DNA of 64,000 nucleotides from Paramecium octaurelia (GCA_905182995.1 CAJJDP010000025.1:610631-674630); one strand, 5' to 3'. Shown: positions 25,615-40,066, counted from the stretch's first letter. The notes: generated by a model from the letters alone, not told the origin. A program made the numbers and translations.

Positions 25615-28600
25615 ATGAATAACTCATAATAATATGAAGAACACTAGAATTCGAAGAGATATGATACTCAATTTAATAATTAGAATTAGGCTCTATTGAG
25701 ACTGCCACAATCATAAAAATAATTCAATGGCACATGGAAACTGTATGGTTTCAACATCATCTCTATAGTTTTAAAATTTATATCAGCAATTACTAAGTAA
25801 AAATTTTAAAATTCATTTAACATGTTAAATCATTAATTTTTCAAATTGCTTAAGGATAGTACTGCGGATTATCACTATTATTTGTGCAGAGGCTATTTTT
25901 AACAAGTTAATCTTTAATCTTATATGATTAAATTAGATAAAACATTCAATTTCTTACAATGTAGTAACTTTCATTAAAATAGATTTTCGAAGAAATTATC
26001 TAAAGCGAATCCTGTCGTTATTTTTATTGGAACCTGATGACATAATAATAATTGTTTGGAATATATATTTTTTGTTGATTGTTACAATAAATGTGTTTTA
26101 TGTTTCATTACGATTATCATTCACAGAAATTGTCGAAATGAATTGGGATTTAAAAGATTTCATATTTGAATAATTGCCAAGTTATTCATTCATATTAGAA
26201 ATAATTATAAAATTTAATACTTGCATTTACAGTAAAGGTGTGCTCATAAAAAACAGAAAGAGATTAATAAAGAGATATCTCAAGCGAGAATTCCTTATTG
26301 ATATGCTTTTAATCATCCCATTTTTTATTGGAAGACAATTAGATTTTTTTTATTTGGATCTAGTAATTTTACTGAAAATGTTTTAGATATCCAAATTAAC
26401 TTACTCATTATTTAATCGTTTAGAATTGACATAGTTATAAACAACTCTTTTTGAGCTTATCAAATTAATGTATAAAAATCATTAATAAAAAGTTTTTTTA
26501 TCTTGTTTTGTGCACATTTTTCAGCTTGTATTTGGCATAAACTAGGAATTTGGGGAAATTGGGGTAATGCAACTTCAGTAACCTGGCTTAAATAATAATA
26601 ACTTTAAGATTCCTTGTGGATTGATAAATATATAGTTTCTTTCTATTGGAGTATAGTTACGATGACAACAATTGGTTATGGGGATATCACTCCTGTTAAT
26701 TTGACTGAGAGGCTATTCTGTATTATAATGACATTAATATCAACTGCAACCTTTGCTTATTCTGTCAATAGTATTGGATAAATATTTCAAGAAATGTCTA
26801 AACAATAAACTTAATTTAAAACAAATATGAATAGCTTAAATAAATACCTAAAAAACTAAAAGGTATCACCAACTTTGCAAATCAAGTTCAGAAGATATTT
26901 TGAATATTTTTGGAGTAAACCTTCTTAAGAAATAATCCAATTTCAAGATCAGATTCCTTAATAATTAAAGAATTCGATGATTGTAGAGATTAATATTAAA
27001 TTGTTAAAATAATTAGATATGTTTAAATAGTTTAGTGGTTCCTTATTGAATACTCTTTGCCTGCAACTTTAAGAATAACATTTATAAACAGATGAATATC
27101 TATTTAAGTCAAATAATAGAGCTGATAAATTATATATTTTTGTAAATGGTCAAATTGAATTATAAGTTTTAATCAATAATAAAAAAAGACTTATTGAAAA
27201 AATAAAAGCTCCTTGCTTGGTTGGTTAGTTGAATTTTTTTCTTAATACTGAATATAATTTTGAGGCTATTGCAACTAAAAACACAAAGATATTAACAATA
27301 GATCAAGAATCTTTGATTGCAAGTGTTAAATAGAGTGATATTGATTATGTATAATATTATGTAACTAAAAGGAAATTTATAAAAACTTTGAAGATGATGT
27401 AAGACTATTTAATAAATATGAAAAAATCTCGATTCAATGTTCAATTTGTGGTAAATCTAATCATTAAGTACTATATTGCCCATTTTTTAGAGGATGTATA
27501 AGCAAAACAAAAGTTTTGTATCATCTAAGACACAATGTACTATAATATAGATAGTTCTAATTAAGAAACAATGAAAATAGAAGAATATCAACTAAATAAT
27601 ACCAATTTCATATCATGGAAAGTGTATTACAATATATAATGAAGAACGATGAACTATGTAGTCTAGAAGGAATCAAAAAATGTAAATATTTGAGTTAAAT
27701 TAGAATTCCAAGCAGTCATGAAATAGTAGTAATAATATGAAGAAAAACTGTTTTAAACATAATCGAACCAATTCACAAATTAAGTATCTCTATCTTAAAA
27801 TATGCCAATAAATTGTAAATCAAATTCTTCATAACTCTAAAATCAGAATTTCTAAAAGAATAATTCCATACTATAAAACCTAGAGGTGCTTTCAGAAAAA
27901 CAAAATTAATTTGGAGTTTTAAGCAAGTCTTAGGATATTAGATTGATCACAACTTTGAATAATTAAGAAATTTAACCTATATTAGAAGAATCGCAAAAGG
28001 AGGAAGGAAGAGATGATGGAAATGATAATACAGTTAACATCAGCCAATAATTTCCTTATGTTAATAAATAAGAAAATTCAATCTTACCATCAAATGAGAC
28101 AGGTGCCAAAGACCCATATTGGATTAAATAAAGATGTGCATAAAAGTGTCATTCTATGAAATAGAAGTTTGAAAAACAAAGGACTGAATAGGTTTATTAG
28201 AAAAATAAATTGAAATCTTTTAAGAGTTTGCATTCTGAAAGAGAAGATTATAGCGAAAAATTTTCTAAATAACTTGGATTTAATAAATTATTCATTGCAA
28301 CATAAATACAGAAAAAAGAGACTTAAGAATAACAGATGAGAAAGAATAGTTTAAATGATTACATTTACTCAATTGAAAAGGCATAGGAAAAGATATATAG
28401 AAGAGCAAATAAATTAGAGGAATCACATTTTGGCTTAGAAAATTAATTGAGTCAATCTATTAGAAATAGCACCCCTAGACCTAATATTGAGATTTCTTAG
28501 GCGAACGAAAACTATGACTAATAGTAATCTTAAGAGAAAGATTTGACAAATTAGTTTCTTGAGGAATAGATGGGCAAAAATAAATTAAGATTTGTTGAGA

Positions 28601-29118
28601 AGTAAATATCATTTTAAGAATCTAAATAAAATTAACTTCTCCACTTTCCAGAATAAGAATTCAAAGCATTGGAATAGAGTATGATAACTTAATATGAAAA
28701 ACTTAAGTAAAAGGAAGAACAGCTAAAGCAATAATTTGATAGACAATAAACAATAACATCTCATAATAAGGAGAGTAAAGAGAGTAATGACACAAATAAA
28801 ATAAAATATAGAGGAGTAGGAATTAAAATAACTTCAGATGATTCATCAGATGAAGATTATGATGGGCAAAAATTAATTAGAGGATAATATCTTGAAATTT
28901 TTAAAGGTTTTGAATGTGTAAAGGAATATTAAGGATATTATCCAAATAATAATATATCTCAGATTCTCCTTTAGGTAATTTAATTATAATTATTATTTTA
29001 GTTTTATAAAAATGAGTACAGAGAACATAATTTTATGAAGAAGAGAAATGTAAAAAAAGATACAATCATGAATCTACTCAAATAAGCTTAACATATGATT
29101 CGGAAAAGTTAATAATGA
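25615..29118 (+). CDS. Voltage/cyclic-nucleotide-type K+ channel with C-terminal zinc-knuckle-like motif
   Basis: Multi-exon gene of about 1,130 residues. Introns: 25961-25982 (22 nt), 26470-26492 (23), 27349-27371 (23), 27682-27703 (22) and probably 28975-29001 (27, a multiple of three without TGA, so its removal is not forced by frame). With the first four removed there are 1,138 codons. The N-terminus is cytosolic. S1-S6 follow, with S5 IFFILFCAHFSACIWH and the pore TMTTIGYGDITP, a K+ selectivity filter. After S6 come a C-linker and a cyclic-nucleotide-binding-like domain. Next is CSICGKSNHQVLYC, a Cys-Cys-His-Cys pattern common after the CNBD in ciliate channels. The last about 450 residues are Gln/Lys-rich. 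Probably a ciliary or plasma-membrane EAG/CNG-like channel. Confidence 0.9.
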
Positions 29119-31090
29119 TTTATGTTATCTCTATCGTTAATTTGGTTTTGAATAAATTTTTTTTGGAAGTTATTAAATCAAACGATGCTTAATATTATTC
29201 TCTTTCTTCTTTTCAATTAAGATGAAAGTATAAATTTTAGTATTTATAAACAAGAAATTTGAAGTAAGGATTATAAATTAAATTTTGAAAGGAAAATATA
29301 TATAAGAATATAATTCTAAGAGCTCATTGATTAGATTGTGATCGATTAAGGTGATTCAAATCTAATTTAAATAAGAATAATATTCTTCAAGATAATGTTT
29401 ACTCATTGTTATATTTTTTCTTATCCTGAAGGTTATAAATCATTTTTTTTAATATTCAAAATTAAATTCCATTTGTCATCCTACACATTACTTTTTATGA
29501 ATTTATAAATGGTTATCTACTATCTCGATTAACTTTACCAGAGAGTTAAGATGTAAGTTTTTTTGAAAGGTTTATAGTGTAAGAAAGTAGGAAATGTATA
29601 TCAACCAAAAAAATCATTTTAACAATAAAATATGATTTAATGTATTATTATATAAAGATTATTTTGAGGTTTAAGTTAAATATCAATTTTTCCATCTCAA
29701 ACCAAACAAATAAAAAGTGCTATTTTTAAACTACAATTAAAATTATTGAAATTATCGTAACATATTTCCTTTACAGTTAAAATGGTATTTCGTGTTGCTC
29801 TATAAATAATTTGAAAAACTAAGAAGGAGTGAACAATTCGAAAACATTTTTATAGTTATTCCATTTTAATAAGGTTATTCTAGAGAGAAAGATATAATTT
29901 GACTCATCTTGTAGAATATCAAAAAAAATAATTATGAAATTATAAAGAGGTAAAAACATACAATATTTCATACATTTTCTATCAGTAGAGTTCAATTCCT
30001 TTTTGAAATTTCTCCCATTTTTTTGGGGTAATTAGTAGTACAAAAAATTCCAGCTAATTTGCCAGCAGTAAGCCCTTTCCAAAAAAATAATAGTTAACTA
30101 CCGATAAATTCTAAATTATTTAAATAACATATTTTAAATGCAATACTGCATGAAATTCCTAAATTAATAATATCATTAGAACGTTTACTTGACTTTATTA
30201 AAAGGAAATGTTCTTGAAAAAAATCAACATATACTTATGAAAATTAACTAATGGAAAAACTACTATGTAATATATGGACCAAATGAAAAAATACTGTAAT
30301 TATTTTTTTAGTTAAGAAATGTATGTTTTCTTTTTAATAAAACAATTTAAGAATTTAAATTGATATTTATTATTATTCATCATTTACACAAATGCTTAAT
30401 TTGGAAAATATAGCTAAGCATTTTCTAAAATCCTAATTAAGGAAAGTACATGATATAAATAATTCAGAAAACGATTTAGACAAAATAGTTGTAGGGAATA
30501 AGAAAATACAATTATAAGAAAATCAGCCAAGAAACCAAATAAATATTGAAAGTTTTCATTATTGAGACATCTTTCGAAGGAAGTTCGATCTTGATTTTTA
30601 AACAACTATCTTAAGGCAATAAATTGGTAGATTATTAAATATTAGTATTAAGGTGGCATTATGAGATTTTGGTTTAAAGATGCAAATATAAATAAAAAAC
30701 ACCTTAAATTCAAAGAAGTGTATGAACAAAGAGTTTCTTTATGAGAAATTCTAAGAAATTAAATAAAGGCAAAGGCTAAGAAGATCATGATCAAAAAGGA
30801 ATACTTTAAATTAAGGTTTTTGAAAATTTTATAATAACATTTTTCGTTTTGGATTATCAATACAATAGAAGGATTCTTTTTATCAGAAGCACATTAAAAG
30901 TTATTGAGAGAGATAAATCTTGGGCTATATCCTTAGTTTTGACTCAAAATGGAGTTCATAGTTGTTTAGAGTATTGAGCACAATTTTTTTGTATTTAACA
31001 ACTATATTAATTATATTGAAAGAAACTAATCTAAGAAGAAATTAGAAAATTTGATAATTATAAGGCTAAAAAACATAAAATGGATTTTAA
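29119..31090. other. Long intergenic region without an intact gene
   Basis: Nearly 2 kb of AT-rich DNA between two plus-strand genes. Short open stretches occur (for example around 30640-30790, plus strand) but each is soon ended by TGA, and no domain can be recognised. It should contain the 3' end of the channel gene and the promoter of the giant Cys-rich gene; it may also hold a decayed gene. Confidence 0.4.
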
Positions 31091-34000
31091 ATGATATTTA
31101 AAAATTTCTATAACTTATTATTTTTCCTATTTCTATTGATAAGTAGTCAGGAAATCTCAAAATAATGCGTTTGTGGACATGTTTTTAGTTAAGCTTAATG
31201 CGAAAACTCGGGTTTTTGCAATTGGAAGAATGGAGTTTGTGTTTTAAACTATGGTCTAACATACATTTCAGAGAATTAAGATGAGAGCACATGCAAAAAT
31301 TTCGCGGAAGAAGATTGTAGGATATAGAAGTAATGTGGTTTCCATTTGGGACATTGTATCAGCTTTGTTGACTGCATCGTATTCAACAAAGAGTAATGCT
31401 AACAATCTTCGTATAGATGTGTTTCTGACGGGAATAAGTGTGTGGAAATGTTGGAATGTAGCAACTACAAAACAGAGCTAGGATGTGCAAATAAAAATTA
31501 AAAGGGAGGTTACTGTTTTTGGGTTTAAGAGATGGAAAAATAATGTAGAGATGTTGCTGTATGTGAGGAACTGCCCAAATATTTAGTTAGTCATATAATG
31601 TGTAAATAAGGTTTAGATGGTTGTACTGTAAATGAATAGGGTTATGGATGTATTAAATAAAAAGATTAATGCACTAAATACATCAATGATTTTTAATGCT
31701 TTGAAAGTAAAAACAACTCATAAAACTGCTTTTGGGATTTTAAAAATAACAAATGCGTTGAAAAAGTATGTGACAATCTACCTTTTTCTTAAGATTATGA
31801 ATGTAAATCATATTTAAGTGAATGTACTTCAAATGGAATTCATTGTATAAAAAGAGGGTAATGTAGCGATGCTGAGAATAAAATTGGTTGTGTTACAGAT
31901 TCTAAGGGAAATAAATGTGAATATTATAAAAATTAATGTAAAATCAAAAGTTGTGAGACTGCTTCGGATACACTTAAAAATTATCAATAATGCTAAGATT
32001 ATGACAATTTGTTAGATTGTGTCACCTCTGAGAATGGAGGATGTAAATAAAGACCTTAAACATGTGAAGGTTATGTTGGTTAAGTGGATTGTTACTCAAT
32101 TCAATAACAAGATTGTATATGGTATAGCAATAAATGTGCAAAAAGGGAATGTTTCCATGCTCCTCTTTATTATAGTCAATAAGATTGTAAGAAATATGGA
32201 AATTGTATAGGCAAAACAGGTGGCGGATGTTAATAGACACCAGAAGCTTGTGATGAGATTTTATTAGAATAATTTTGTGAATTTAATTATAATAAATAAA
32301 GATGTTTTTGGTTAGAAGGAATATGCACATTGTTTGAATGTAATATATTGAAATTACCAACCTACAAAAGTCATAAAATATGTTAAGAGGCAAGTTCAAG
32401 TTGTACATTTAATATTGATTCTTTGGGTTGTAAAGATTATTTATGTGAAAATATCCAAGAAATCGAATTTTGCGAAATTGATTCAAAAGGGACAATTTGC
32501 TCTATCAATGAAGGATGTATAGACAAAAAATGTTTAACTGCTCCACCAAATTATGATAGTAATTCATAATGCGAAGAATGGCTACCATATTGCACAGTTA
32601 ATGTGTAAGAATTATCAAATTCAAAAGCATTAATTGGATGTGTTAATAAAAAGAAGGAATGCTAATTTGCTCTTTAAGAATAATGTCATTCTACTTTTTC
32701 AGGAATTTAATGTAAATGGGATAATATAGGTAAAAAGTGCGTTTCTAAAATTTGCACCGATGCAGATCCTAGCATATACATAGAAAATACAGATTGCAAC
32801 TCATATCAAGTGGTGGAGGGTACCTGTATAATAGGAACCCCTGGCTTTGGATGTTAACTATGGCCGACGAGTTGCGATGATTTGATAAGTTAATAATAAT
32901 GTGAATTAAATCTTTAAAACGGAACCAAATGTTTCTGGACTGGTAGTTTATGTAAACTATTAGAATGTTCAGATGCTTCTATAATTGATTATACAAATAA
33001 TATTGAATGTAATACTTGGCTTGATTATTGTATCTATAATTCAACAGTAGGAGGATGCATGGATAGACCAAGTTCTGTTGCTTGTACATCCTCTCCAAAT
33101 AATAGTATGTATGATACTCACATTGAATGTTAAGCTTGGAATCCTAAATGCACTGTAATTTCCTCTTTTTATCCAGAAGGTTGTGAATTAAAAAAGACAA
33201 ATTGTTCTGATTACATCAGGCAAAGAAATTGCAGAACTAATTTTGCCGGTTAACAATGTTATTGGGATGATATATTTCAAAAATGCATGGAATAGAATAA
33301 TGACACTGATTGTAACAAGAGAGTTTATGGAGACCTAACACATTAAAATTGTGAAAGCTTTCTATAAAAATGTACAGTATGGGATGTTGGTAATAGAACT
33401 TGTGTAACTCTATCAAGTAAGTGTGATTATAATTTGGAACAAAAATGTGTAATCACAAAAAATTGGTAACCCTGCAAATGGGATGTAAAAAATAGAGTTT
33501 GCAAAGACGTAATGTGTAGTGATAATATGACTGCTAAAACTGAGGCTGAATGTTTAAGTTTTAGAAAATTAAACTAGTGTCAATTAAAAATTTAATCTAA
33601 TGGGACTTATGGACCAGGATGTGAGGTCAGACCAGCAAATTGTAATTTAATTACAAATCCTATAATATGTAAATTAACTTTAACACTCTCAAATGAAAAA
33701 TGCTATTTTTTTAATTCTAAATGTTAAGTTGTACAATCTAAATACTGTGAAGTGATTACAGATAGTAAAAGCAATGAGGTTTGTTAATTATATAATCCCT
33801 ACTGTGTTTTATAATCAAGTGGATAAGGATGTTACTCCATTTACAGCTGCTCAGATTTATCGAGTAATATATGTAAGAGTGCTATAATGATATCAAACAT
33901 TAAGTGCTCATATAATGGAGCGTGCGGATTGAATAATCAATGCTCAGACAAATCATACTATGATTGTAATGGCTAGAAAACAGAATTTGGATAACTATGT

Positions 34001-37000
34001 TACGCTTATTCCAGCTGTTATAAAAAAAGTTGTTCTTATCATTGTTATTAAAAAACCACAACAAAGAATTTAAATTTTGATATTTCAACGTCAATTTTGT
34101 AGAGGAGTAAATAATGCTAAGACTATTCAACAAATTATATATATAATACTAACTGTTAGTGCTGTCAAAATATAAGTAACTGCAGTCAACAATAAGGGGA
34201 TTAAGAATTATGCAATTCTTCAACTTTAAATTCTAATTCAAGATGTGGATATAATTTTTAGACTAATACTTGTGAAAGTAGAAAGTGTGAGCATATGACT
34301 TATGTAAATTATCCTGTTATTACAGATTATATTTGCTTTAATTGGATATCTAATTGTGTTCTTGATGCTACAGGTTGTATAACTTACACAGGGGATTGCA
34401 CATTAATAAAATTTATTTAATAATGTTATTAAGAGAACTGCTATTGGTAAGATGGTAAATGTGTAAATGATATTGATTGTCAAATTAATACAACTTCTGT
34501 TACAACTCGTGAATGTCTATTAGTAAATGCTACCTATTGCAGATATAATTATACAAAAGGTTTAGGATGCTCTTTTTATGATTGTAGTCATATCAAAAAA
34601 GAAACAATATGTACTTCATCAAATCTTGATAATGGATAAAATTGTAAATGGGTAAGTGGTTCTTGTTATCCTCGTTCTTGCTTAGAATATACAATATAAG
34701 CTGATTGTGAAAGTAGTTATGGCTCAAATAACTTTGCAATCACAAAATGTTATTGGTGTTTAATAAATGCAAACAAATGCTCCAATAATAAATATTGCTA
34801 TCCAACTAGCATGGTTAAACCTAATTCGCATCAAGATTGCAACAGTGTAAGTAGCTTGAATACATTTACTTTTTAATCAACCATAATTTGCACGATAAAA
34901 AGCCTATTATGTTCAAATTACCTCGACTAAGGAGCTTGTTTTAGCACAATTTAAGGGATAGAATGTTATTGGAATGGTAGTACTTGTTAAAATAAATGTG
35001 AAGCTATAACTGCTATGCCTAGCACAAACTAGTAGTGTTATGATTGGAATTCTAATTGCATATTAAATGGCTTCTCATGTTAATTATTAAATTGCTCTCT
35101 TCTAGTAGTAATATCAGATTGTAATATTTACACTACAAAATGTTTTTGGAATGGGTCGAGCTGCAACACAATTGGTGGGTGTAGCTTATATTCTACTAGT
35201 ACATTATGCTCTAATACCAGCAATTCAGATGGAATTCCTTGCTTCTGGTTTGGTACCTAATGCCTAGAAAAAACCTGTATCAATATACCTACAGCTCCGT
35301 CCTCTAATGTAGATTGCAATAGTTGGCTAACGAATTGTTAATTTAATTCCAATACTAATTAATGTGTTGAAGATTGCACTTCTGCTGATAATTCATATAT
35401 CACACATGAATAGTGTGAATCTTACTACTTCAACAAAAAATGCACTGTCAAGCTTGATATTATTTAATGTGTAGACCTTCCTCTTTCGTGTGCATTAGCG
35501 AAATAGATGCAATGTTATTTGGATATAGATGGTAACTAATGTTATTATTCAATATTAACACAATCTTGTTTAATTTTAACTTGTTCAAATTTGGATTCAG
35601 ATTTTACTACTCATGAATAATGTAACCAAAGATTTGAATAGTGCACAGTAAATACTACCTAGAATGGGTGCTAATAATTGAACGATTGCAATAGTTATTT
35701 GATTCAGGAACAATGTTATTTTGATTAAAATAAAATCGAATGCGAATGGATTTAGAGCCAAAGTAAATGTACGAGGAAGGAATGCTCATCAGCCTAATTA
35801 AATTTATATACAGCGCATAGTTGTCGTTAGTATTTTGGTGTTTCGTGTTCTGTAAATAAAAACTTAAATGGATGTGAAACTGGTTAATCATTTTGTATGG
35901 ATTATAACCATAGCCAATGTATAAGCAATGGATAAATTAACTTAAATGGAGTAGAGTGTTTCTGGAATGAAGATAAAAGTACCTGTTAAGAACGGATATG
36001 TGCAAATGGACCTTCAAATGCCTCATCTCATTAAGAATGTGCAAATTTCCTATCAACTTGTCAAAAAGGAGGTTGTCGTATAAAAGGGTGTTTTGATTAC
36101 TAATATGCAATAGATTCAGCTTGTGCATCTATATTTGAAGATAAAAGGTGTGTAACAAATGGGATTCGATGTGTTTTAAGAAAGGAGTGCAAAGATATAA
36201 ATATAGAGGATGGATGTAAATTTGATATTAATTTAAATCCTTGTGTTTGGATTGATGAAAAGTGCTATTCTAAAACCTGCTAGACTGCATAAGTTGCTCT
36301 CACTAAACATGGAGACTGCAATTCGTATTTATCATATTGCACAGTTAAATAAGGGGGAGGATGCACTAACAAGCAAAGTTGCAAGGATTATTAAATATAA
36401 GAAGCTTGCTTTACAGATGGAGAGAATTTTGAATGTATTTGGGATGTCAATATAAGTAAATGCTTCTCCAATTAATGTATTCACTTTTGTGGCGACGGCA
36501 TTGTTACAGGATAGGAGGAATAATGTGATGATGGCAATTACTTCCCATATGATGGTTGTTATCGATGTTAAGTTTAATGCCCATAAGGATGCAATAAATG
36601 TAAAGGCATGTTGTGTTAAGAATGTAATAAGAATGGATGGTTATTGATTGAAGGTGTCTGTAATTCAAAATGCGGTGATGGTTATGTAGTAGGAAATGAG
36701 TAATGTGATGATGGTAATAACTTTAAATTTGATGGCTGTTATTAGTGTTCTTATTAATGTGATGAGATGTGTTTAGATTGTTTTCAAGGTCAATGTATTT
36801 TATGTTAAGAAGGATATGTAGAAGATGGATATTAATGTAATAATATTTGTGGGGATGGATATTGTGTGTAACAAATCGAATAATGCGATGATGGCAACCG
36901 TTAAAATAATGACGGATGTAGTGATAATTGCAGGATTGAGAAAGATTGGAAATGTACAACAGAAAATAATATTAGTTTTTGCTACTATACAATTCAACCT

Positions 37001-38581
37001 AAAATTACATTGAACAAGCTAACAAAAACTGATACAAGTTATTAAGAATTCAAATTATCATTTTCTGAACCAGTGTGTCTTAATGTAAAAGGCATTAGTG
37101 AAGAGCAATTTCTGTAATTGATTATTATTGAAATAATAAATGCTAAAAATAATCAATATGATATTGAAGTCAAATCAATGGTCTCTATCACTACTGAATT
37201 GGCAGATGTAGCCTATAAAATATTAATCAATTTTAAAACCAATGTAAAAGATCCCGTTTTAAAAGTTACAGTTAACAATGACAACATAGTAAATAGCTAA
37301 GGTAACAATTTGCTGACGAAAGAAGCTAAATTGGAATTCAGGTCACCTTACAAGTTGTCAACTTTTCAAATGTCGCTTATTTCGAAAACTTCCATGCTGA
37401 GTAGGATAGTATTGTATTTCATAATATTTGTAAGTGGAATTTCTTTTTTATCAGGGAATTTGGAGATTTTATGGAATCTCCTTGATCTTCTTTAATAATT
37501 GTCATATATGAAATTTCACAATGTTGAGTTCCCATAAAACTTAGAAAGCTATTTTTAAATCTTTACAATGGGCTCCTTTACACCAATCTTTGATAACATT
37601 TAGATAGATTAGACTTTGCAAGGCCTATTTAATTATTAAACTCCAATCATCTTAGCAAAATGGAAATTTGAATACTATTAAATTAATTGTTACTTTTTGT
37701 AAAACTTTCAAACTCTTTTAATCATGTTAATATTGGGATTTACTTATTACATAATTTCTTATTTATTTTTAAAATTTCTCATATTAAGTAATTATTAAAA
37801 TTGGCCAGCTGTTTATCAAAGTAATTATCACTACAAAGCAACAAAATTTATTTTTTTCATTTAGAGGTTTGCAAGGAAATATTATTAGTATTTTATTTAC
37901 TCTGGATTAATCAGAATTTTTACATCCAACTTTTATGAATTGACATATGCATCCATTTTATAATTGGTAAATTTTAATACAGAGACCACTTTAAACTTAC
38001 TAATATCCTATTTAGCTCTTATTACATTGATATGCAATGCATTTCTGTTATGTAGGTTTATTTTTTATCTAAGCTAAAAGAATGTAGTTGCAAAGAATTT
38101 ATCTGTTTTAGTGGAGGGAATCAAGGACTAAACTAATTAAAGAACTAAATAATATTTCACTATTTTGTTGATCAAAAAAACCTTATTCATTCTAAATTTG
38201 GTCGTGATGTAAGGTCTTGTGGAGGCTTAATGCCTTCTTTCAGCTTTTCTATCTGGAGCATTCTTTTTTTACTGTTGCATTTATAAACCTTTCAGGAATC
38301 GCTTTGAAAATCTAAAAATAATATTAACAGAGGTATTGATAATGCTTAATGTTTCAATCTTTTCTTTATATGAAATTTTGAAATTAAATCAGAACAAAGA
38401 GTCAGCTGAAAGTGTCGGTTGGGTTAATATATTTGGTTTCACGCTGATTCTTCTATCAACCTTAGCCATTGATATCTACCAATCATATGTGTAACATGCC
38501 AATTTAATACTTACTAAATTCAAGAGGTGCTTAAAGTTGGAGAAAGAGATATCATAAAGATCTAGAATACTTTTTTTTTGA
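31091..38581 (+). CDS. Giant Cys-rich receptor-like surface protein with multi-pass C-terminus
   Basis: Intronless gene of 2,496 residues (2,497 codons with TGA). A signal peptide (LLFFLFLLISSQ) opens a very long ectodomain. Residues about 25-1790 are built of short units with regularly spaced Cys and recurring C-x-W and N-x-C patterns, like Paramecium surface-antigen (PSA) modules. Three repeats of the type CGDG...EQCDDGN...DGC follow at about 1795-1950. A non-Cys domain comes next (about 1955-2095), then roughly six to eight membrane spans such as RIVLYFIIFVSGISFL and LLIMLILGFTYYIISYLFL. The tail is short and basic, ending at TGA 38579-38581. The layout suggests a surface receptor or an adhesive antigen held by a 7TM-like bundle. 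Ligand unknown. Confidence 0.88.
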
Positions 38582-38694
38582 TTTTTAATCCCAAATATTA
38601 CAAATATCTTTCATATGTTATATCTGACTCTAATATAATATTATATATTAAACTTACTAAGTTTCTTGAAATAAAAAATATATATATTTTGTCT

Positions 38695-40065
38695 AATGAG
38701 TATTTTCTAAGTAATCAAAAAATTACTTTTATTTGAGTAATTAAATTACCAATTATTGGTTTTAATTATATATATGAATTGTTATAAAAACAATCGATTA
38801 TTTACAATTGAAAATCTTATGCTATATATAAATTTAAAAATTAGTCAAATTAAAATAATTAATTGCATTCTATAAATTAGTAGTTTAATATGATAATTAC
38901 CACTATTTTATCATAATAGTGGATCAACAGTTGATGATTACACATACAATTTATTTGAAAATAAGGAAAACTAGAAAATTTTAAACTTATATTAAGAATG
39001 GTTGTCATTAGGATAGTGGTTTAAATATTATTAATCAAATAATTTACATTGATCACTTATAAATAAAATACTAGTTTATGATTTAACAAAATAGTCTTCC
39101 TCTCTAATAATTCTAATATTTTTCAACAAAAAATTTTGAGGACACTTTGTTTAACCATTTCATTTATTTCGGTATGTTGCATCAGATTATGCCAAACCAT
39201 TATCTTTAACTATTCAGTTTGAGATTGGATAAAAATTTATATATCTCCCTATTTTGCCTACAATTAACGAGTTCCTAATTTGAAATTGAAATCTCACCTT
39301 TCGATTCTTAAGTTATCGATTTTATGTAGATATAATACCATAAGTCATCTCTACATTCTAATTTACACTCAGCTATTTACATCTTGCATCAGGGATCTTG
39401 CTCGTGCAATGCATAGACAATTTGAGTTAAGTCTATATTTTATTTCTCTAAGTCCCAATCAGGATACTTATATTGCAGAATAGGACCCCACAAATAGAAG
39501 GTAGGTACTCTAACTATTATAAAAGGATTCTAAGCCTTTCTTTTTCGTCTTCTTACATCTAGTCACATGACTTCTTTTTAATAAATTTTTTACCTCTGCA
39601 AGATATTTTAAAATATACTATTACTAACCAATTGATAGTTCTACCTTTATGATATTTAGGCGAGCAAAATATAAGCCTAAAATTTTAATGAATGAAGCAT
39701 AAATATAATCAAATGTACTTTGAATATTAAGTTAAAATGATAAAAATAATTTTTCCCATCTCCCAAATCATAGATATCTCCTTTTATTGAAGCACAACAG
39801 AATAAATTAAATAAGAGATTAAATAAATTGATCTTAAAATTAGTGAAATAATTAATTCATGAGCTGCACTCTCAGAACTATATAAGCGAAAAATTTTAAT
39901 TAATGTTAATGTTGTCTATATATAAGTATTATACTTTTTTTTCTATTTATTTTATCGAAAATTATTTCCTCTTTTTAAAATCAATTTGCTATGCTAGCAC
40001 TTAATTAATAATTTATTATCATCGATAGTAAGCTAAGTGTTCGTTCATAAGCAAAATGAGATTGC
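38695..40065 (+). repeat. 1,371-bp direct repeat, left copy, ending at a single N (40066)
   Basis: Identical by eye to 40067-41437. It starts 114 nt after the stop of the giant Cys-rich gene, so no coding sequence of that gene is copied. Probable unmerged contig overlap. Confidence 0.9.
38900..38922. repeat. Perfect 8-bp inverted repeat with 7-nt loop
   Basis: Arms CCACTATT (38900-38907) and AATAGTGG (38915-38922) around TTATCAT. It could form a hairpin downstream of the Cys-rich gene. It also appears in the duplicate at 40272-40294. Its function is unknown; chance is possible in AT-rich DNA, although the arms are not pure A/T. Confidence 0.6.
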
Positions 40066-40066
40066 N

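Noticed and set aside
28975-29001. Treating this 27-nt stretch as coding rather than intron in the channel gene
   Set aside because: It can be read through without TGA, but GT...TAG borders, extreme AT content and length fit an intron better; left open because frame does not decide.
32022-32240. Minus-strand ORF opposite the giant Cys-rich gene, and several similar ones up to 37000
   Set aside because: All lie antisense to an unbroken 2,496-residue frame with strong Cys periodicity.
39226-39550. Plus-strand frame open for about 105 codons (repeated at 40598)
   Set aside because: No ATG near its beginning, no recognisable motif, and open frames of this length are common when TGA is the only stop in AT-rich DNA.
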